A DNA stretch of 8,719 nucleotides, from the NCBI GenBank assembly GCA_011523315.1, contig WTHE01000130.1, positions 1 to 8,719 of the forward strand, given 5' to 3'. This stretch comes from Candidatus Binatota bacterium. Lineage in GTDB: Bacteria; Desulfobacterota; Binatia; Bin18. The notes beneath the pieces were generated by a model. It searched no databases, was not told the origin of the DNA, and saw only the letters and a program-made list of their open reading frames with translations. A program made the position numbers and the translations under genes. This document shows, piece by piece, positions 6,147-8,719 of the stretch; position 1 is the first letter of the stretch; each line of letters opens with the position of its first letter.

Positions 6147-6776
6147 ATGGCAGTCACCCCGTCCCCCCCCACTCCTCCCGCCACACCACCGGCAGGCCCG
6201 CAGACCGATATCGGTATGATCTGGCGCCTCCATGTGGATCAGTACCACGCCATGATCCGGGCTGGCATTCTGACCACGGATGATCCGGTCGAGCTGTTGG
6301 AAGGATGGCTTGTCACCAAAATGCCCAAGAACCCGCGCCACCGCGTTGTGACCCAGTTGACCCGTGAAGCCCTGGCTCAGCTTCTGCCCCCGGCTTGGTA
6401 TGCCGATGCTCAGGAACCCATCACCACTGCCGACAGCGAACCGGAGCCGGATGTTGTCGTTGTGCGGGGAGAACGACGCCGCTACCTGGACCGCCACCCA
6501 GGTCCGTCAGACCTCGCTCTCGTCATTGAAGGCGCGGATTCTTCTCTGCAACGTGACCGCATCCTCAAGAAACGCCTGTACGCTGCCGCCGCAATTGCCG
6601 AGTATTGGATTATCAACCTGATTGACAATCAGATCGAAGTCCATACCGAGCCATCAGCCTCAGGCGCGCAGTCGGACTACCAGCAATCACGTATCTACAC
6701 CGTGGCAGACACACTTCCGGTGGTACTCGAAGGGCGTGAGGTCGGCCGGCTGACCGTGCAGGACGTTTTGCCCTAG
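6147..6776 (+). CDS. Uma2 family (DUF820) putative nuclease
   Basis: Uma2-family protein with a PD-(D/E)xK-like nuclease fold, 209 residues. Family landmarks in order: VELLEGWLV (48-56, normally ELxDGxxV), H65 in KNPRHRVV, EPxPDVVVV (residues 100-106, with candidate metal ligand D102), LALVIEGADSSLQRDR (123-138, E128 and following Asp/Arg) and KKRLYAAAAIAEYWIINL (141-158). The usual LVIEVxDSS reads LVIEGADSS here. The first 20 residues are proline-rich, and a run of eight C (6163-6170) lies within them. A strong GAGGAGGA site (6133-6140) marks the start. It follows the SDR on the same strand after 63 bp and may be read from the operon transcript or independently. The cellular role of Uma2 proteins is poorly known; many occur in multiple copies in environmental genomes. 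Confidence 0.88.
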   Translation: MAVTPSPPTPPATPPAGPQTDIGMIWRLHVDQYHAMIRAGILTTDDPVELLEGWLVTKMPKNPRHRVVTQLTREALAQLLPPAWYADAQEPITTADSEPEPDVVVVRGERRRYLDRHPGPSDLALVIEGADSSLQRDRILKKRLYAAAAIAEYWIINLIDNQIEVHTEPSASGAQSDYQQSRIYTVADTLPVVLEGREVGRLTVQDVLP

Positions 6777-6820
6777 CCCTCAGCCCGGATTCCGTTGCCA
6801 CTTCATCCAGGATGCCTCGC

Positions 6821-7396
6821 TCAGTCGGCCGGTGCAGCAGCGGGATGCGCATCCGACAGCGGGCACACGCCGCCGCGCTCCAAGCCCAGCACACGAATGA
6901 AACGACCGTAGCCGACAAACGAGCTGATCCGAAACCCGAGGTCAACGATCTCCGTCTCGGTGAAGTGCTGGCGGAGTTCGTCGAACAGGGCTTGTGACGC
7001 CTGCGTATGGTCCCCGGCCAGCACGTCGGCGTAGCGGACGGCGGCCTTTTCACGCGGGGTCAGAAGCGTGCTGTTCTGATAGTCGGACAACTCGGCGATC
7101 TGTTCCTCGGTCAAACCCTGTTGCTTTGCCAAAGCAACCCGACCGTTCATTCAAAGCGCGCAGTCGTTGCGCTGGGCCACTTTGAGCCGCACCAGCTCGG
7201 TCAGCTTCATGTCCAGGCTGCCGCGCGTCTCAAAAATCAGCGGGAAATAATAGGCGCAGAACGCCTTATACACCTCCGGGGCGTGGGCAAAGACCTGGAC
7301 GAACTCCGAGCCGCCGTACTCCGTGTCATAGGTCTGCATGATTTTCTGGACATCCGGGTCTATCTGCTCAAACGGGAGCGAGTCGATGTGGGCCAT
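6821..7396 (-). CDS. AhpD/CMD-like protein, predicted selenoprotein (CxxU)
   Basis: One 191-residue alpha-helical protein of the carboxymuconolactone decarboxylase/AhpD-like superfamily, if the in-frame UGA at 7151-7153 is read as selenocysteine. The start is ATG 7394-7396 behind a strong AAGGAGGA site. The first 81 codons end in TELVRLKVAQRNDCAL; the frame then has TGA and continues without any shift as MNGRVALAKQQGLTEEQIA and on to a normal C-terminus. In the family this spot is the redox motif CxxC (typically NGCxYCMNGRxALA), so UGA replaces the second cysteine: C79-A-L-U82, with E67 the likely active-site glutamate. The predicted role is a thiol/selenol redox or peroxidase-type reaction. 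A bacterial SECIS-like hairpin starts 5 nt after the UGA. No other stop or frameshift occurs, which argues against simple decay. A conventional annotation would split it into an 81-residue and a 109-residue ORF. No selA/B/C/D genes are visible. Confidence 0.85.
7108..7145 (-). promoter_or_regulatory. Putative bacterial SECIS hairpin
   Basis: In the mRNA (minus strand) downstream of UGA 7153-7151, CGGUC (7145-7141) pairs with GACCG (7112-7108) as a 5-bp lower stem. After a 2-nt/7-nt internal loop, GUUGCUUU (7138-7131) pairs perfectly with AAAGCAAC (7127-7120) as an 8-bp upper stem, leaving a GGC apical loop (7130-7128). The loop guanines are the 21st and 22nd nucleotides after the UGA. Known bacterial SECIS elements sit directly after the UGA, about 40 nt long, with G in the first loop positions roughly 16-37 nt from the UGA; this hairpin meets each condition and resembles the fdhF element in layout. 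It would recruit SelB with Sec-tRNA. The base pairing is seen; the function is inferred. Confidence 0.82.
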
Positions 7397-7402
7397 ACGC
7401 CG

Positions 7403-7410
7403 TCCTCCTT
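7403..7410 (-). promoter_or_regulatory. Strong ribosome binding site of the selenoprotein
   Basis: AAGGAGGA on the minus strand lies 6 nt before ATG 7394-7396. It sets that ATG, not the codon at 7436-7438 upstream in frame, as the start. No comparably good site precedes the ATG at 7148-7150 that directly follows the UGA, so independent translation of the C-terminal half is not supported. Confidence 0.75.
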
Positions 7411-7416
7411 GGCGCC

Positions 7417-7445
7417 TGTGTACTACGCTGAGCAACACGTCTCAA
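7417..7445 (-). promoter_or_regulatory. Weak candidate promoter for the selenoprotein gene
   Basis: On the minus strand TTGAGA (7440-7445, 5 of 6 matches to the -35 consensus) is followed after exactly 17 bp by TACACA (7417-7422, a poor -10). It falls in the 90-bp gap between the MFS stop and the selenoprotein start. It could give separate expression from the transporter, but a high-GC organism may not use this consensus. Confidence 0.25.
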
Positions 7446-7475
7446 GGGAAAGTACGGCCCGGCTGAGCGCCGCCA

Positions 7476-7496
7476 GGCGGGCTTGTTCAGCCCGCC
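7476..7496 (-). terminator. GC-rich hairpin at the MFS stop codon
   Basis: GGCGGGCT (7476-7483) and AGCCCGCC (7489-7496) form a perfect 8-bp inverted repeat around a 5-nt loop, spanning the MFS stop codon at 7487-7489. It is strong enough to attenuate or stabilise the transcript between the transporter and the selenoprotein gene. No T-run follows on the minus strand, so it is at best an imperfect terminator. Confidence 0.35.
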
Positions 7497-8719
7497 GCCG
7501 CGCCCTGAGCCCGGGCCAGATCGGCCCGCAGCGTCCGGCCGGCCATGAAGTAATGAAACGCGGCCCAGACGTTGATCAGCGACACTCCCAGCAGGGCGTA
7601 GCGCAGGGACTCGTCGCCGTAGTCGGGCCGCAGCAGGTCGCTGACCACGCCTATGGTTTGCGGCCCAAAGCCCAGGCCGATGATGTTCAGGATAAACAGC
7701 AGCAGGGCTGAGGCGACCGACCGCATACGGACCTGGACCAGCCCCTGATTCATGGCAAAGCTGGGGCCGATAAACACCCCGCCGACAAAGGCCGGCACAA
7801 TGAAGGCGACGAGCGCCAGGCGGGTGTCCGAGGCCAGGTACATGGTGAAGCCGAACGGCACCGCCACCAGGATGGCGATCCCGACCAGCCAGACATTCCA
7901 GCGCACATCACGCCTGGCCAGGCGGTCGGCCAGCATTCCCCCGCCATACGTCCCCAGACCGCCGATCAGACCCAGAAACACGGCCAGCAGCGTACCGATC
8001 GTCCCGCTCGTCAGCCCGTGCGAGCGAACCAGAAAGGCGGGCAGCCACAGGACCACCCCATAGCCGACAAAAGAGGTCAGGGTCACGCCCGTCAACAGGT
8101 GACGCAGGGAGGGGGTCGAGAGCATGAAGCGGACCACCTCGCCCAGCCGCGGCGCAGCCTGCTGGGGCGACTTCAGGCCCTCGGCATAGCCCCGGGGCGG
8201 CTCCCGCAGGCTTAAGTAGACGATGACCGCCAGCACCAGACCCGGCGCGCCCACCACATAAAAGGCCATCCGCCAGCCGTACCACTGGTTGACCCAGCCA
8301 CCGACCAGAAAGCCGATCAGCAGCCCCAGGTTGGCCCCGGCGGCAAACACCCCCATCGCCGTGCCCCGCTCGGCGGGCGGATACATATCGGCGATCATCG
8401 AGTGCGACGGCGGGCTCGACCCGGCCTCGCCCACCCCGACCCCGATCCGGGCCAGGGCCAGCTGCAAGAAATTCGCCGCCATCCCGCACAAGACGGTCAT
8501 CCCGCTCCAGGTGGCCAGGGCCAGGGCGATAATATTGCGCCGGTTGCTGCGGTCGGCCCACATCGCAATCGGAATCCCCAGCGTGGCATAGAAAATGGCA
8601 AAGGCGATGCCGGACAGAAAGCCCAGCTGGGTGTCCGACAGCACCAGCTCGTGCTTGATCGGCTCCAGCAGAATGGCCAGAATCTGGCGGTCCACATGGC
8701 TGGAGGCGAACACCAGCAG
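7487..8719 (-). CDS. Spinster-like MFS transporter (5' end off window)
   Basis: Major facilitator superfamily secondary transporter, 410 residues visible; the N-terminus, including most of the first membrane helix, lies beyond the right edge because the frame stays open to 8719 (reading LLVFASSHVDRQILAILLEP). The DRQILAILLEPIKHELxLSDTQLG block, the loop 2-3 signature WADRSNRRNI (MFS motif A variant) and ARIGVGVGEAGSSPPSHS in helix 4 are hallmarks of the spinster-like/YNFM group common in soil and aromatic-degrading bacteria. Eleven further hydrophobic helices can be counted, six on each side of a central loop (LREPPRGYAEGLKSPQQAAP), so the fold is a standard 12-TM one. The substrate is unknown; uptake of organic acids, lipids or aromatics is a guess from the family and neighbours. 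The selenoprotein gene lies 90 bp downstream on the same strand. Confidence 0.92.
   Translation of the reverse strand: MLVFASSHVDRQILAILLEPIKHELVLSDTQLGFLSGIAFAIFYATLGIPIAMWADRSNRRNIIALALATWSGMTVLCGMAANFLQLALARIGVGVGEAGSSPPSHSMIADMYPPAERGTAMGVFAAGANLGLLIGFLVGGWVNQWYGWRMAFYVVGAPGLVLAVIVYLSLREPPRGYAEGLKSPQQAAPRLGEVVRFMLSTPSLRHLLTGVTLTSFVGYGVVLWLPAFLVRSHGLTSGTIGTLLAVFLGLIGGLGTYGGGMLADRLARRDVRWNVWLVGIAILVAVPFGFTMYLASDTRLALVAFIVPAFVGGVFIGPSFAMNQGLVQVRMRSVASALLLFILNIIGLGFGPQTIGVVSDLLRPDYGDESLRYALLGVSLINVWAAFHYFMAGRTLRADLARAQGAAAG

Noticed and set aside
6777..6820. Bidirectional terminator between the convergent Uma2 and selenoprotein genes
   Set aside because: Only short GCCCT direct repeats are present; I found no stable inverted repeat with a T-run in these 44 bp.
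7154..7438. Selenoprotein region as two separate small genes or as a nonsense-mutated pseudogene
   Set aside because: The two halves are in one frame and form one family-length protein; the TGA replaces a conserved redox Cys and is followed by a SECIS-like hairpin; there is no second ribosome binding site and no other lesion. A recent nonsense mutation remains the residual alternative.

Overview
The window is a high-GC stretch of bacterial DNA with strong Shine-Dalgarno sites, short intergenic gaps and some GTG starts. The gene mix (Rieske oxygenase, luciferase-like monooxygenase, SDR, spinster-type MFS, Uma2, toxin-antitoxin genes and a predicted selenoprotein) suggests an environmental, metabolically versatile bacterium of the Desulfobacterota/Binatota/Tectomicrobia kind. 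That placement is inference from gene content; no phylogenetic marker is present.

Left part (1-2410, genes on the minus strand): an accessory, partly decayed region. Reading in the direction of transcription it holds an intact Phd-like antitoxin and PIN-domain toxin pair overlapping by GTGA, then the first 25 codons of a second, VapB-like antitoxin, then an unassigned gene-end fragment that overlaps by GTGA an hsdM gene. The hsdM gene (type I restriction-modification methyltransferase) is broken: an amber codon lies at codon 7 and most of the N-terminal helical domain is missing. No hsdS or hsdR is visible. Beyond hsdM, at 68-160, is an AT/CCC-rich tract with 11-bp periodicity.

Middle part (2411-6776, plus strand): a compact catabolic operon. 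A Rieske ring-hydroxylating oxygenase alpha subunit, its beta subunit, a luciferase-like (LLM) flavin/F420 oxidoreductase and a short-chain dehydrogenase follow each other with gaps of 2-8 bp. A Uma2-family protein with its own strong ribosome binding site follows. The likely logic is ring or C-H oxygenation followed by further oxidation/reduction steps; no ferredoxin or ferredoxin reductase is encoded here.

Right part (6777-8719, minus strand): a spinster-like MFS transporter that runs off the right edge and, downstream on the same strand, a carboxymuconolactone decarboxylase/AhpD-like protein whose reading frame is interrupted by a single UGA exactly where the second cysteine of the CxxC redox motif belongs. 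The 38 nt immediately after that UGA form a two-tier hairpin (5-bp lower stem, perfect 8-bp upper stem, GGC apical loop about 20 nt from the UGA). This matches the layout of a bacterial SECIS element. The best reading is one 191-residue selenoprotein (CxxU), not two short genes or a pseudogene, and it is the main discovery of the window. No selA, selB, selC or selD gene is in view.
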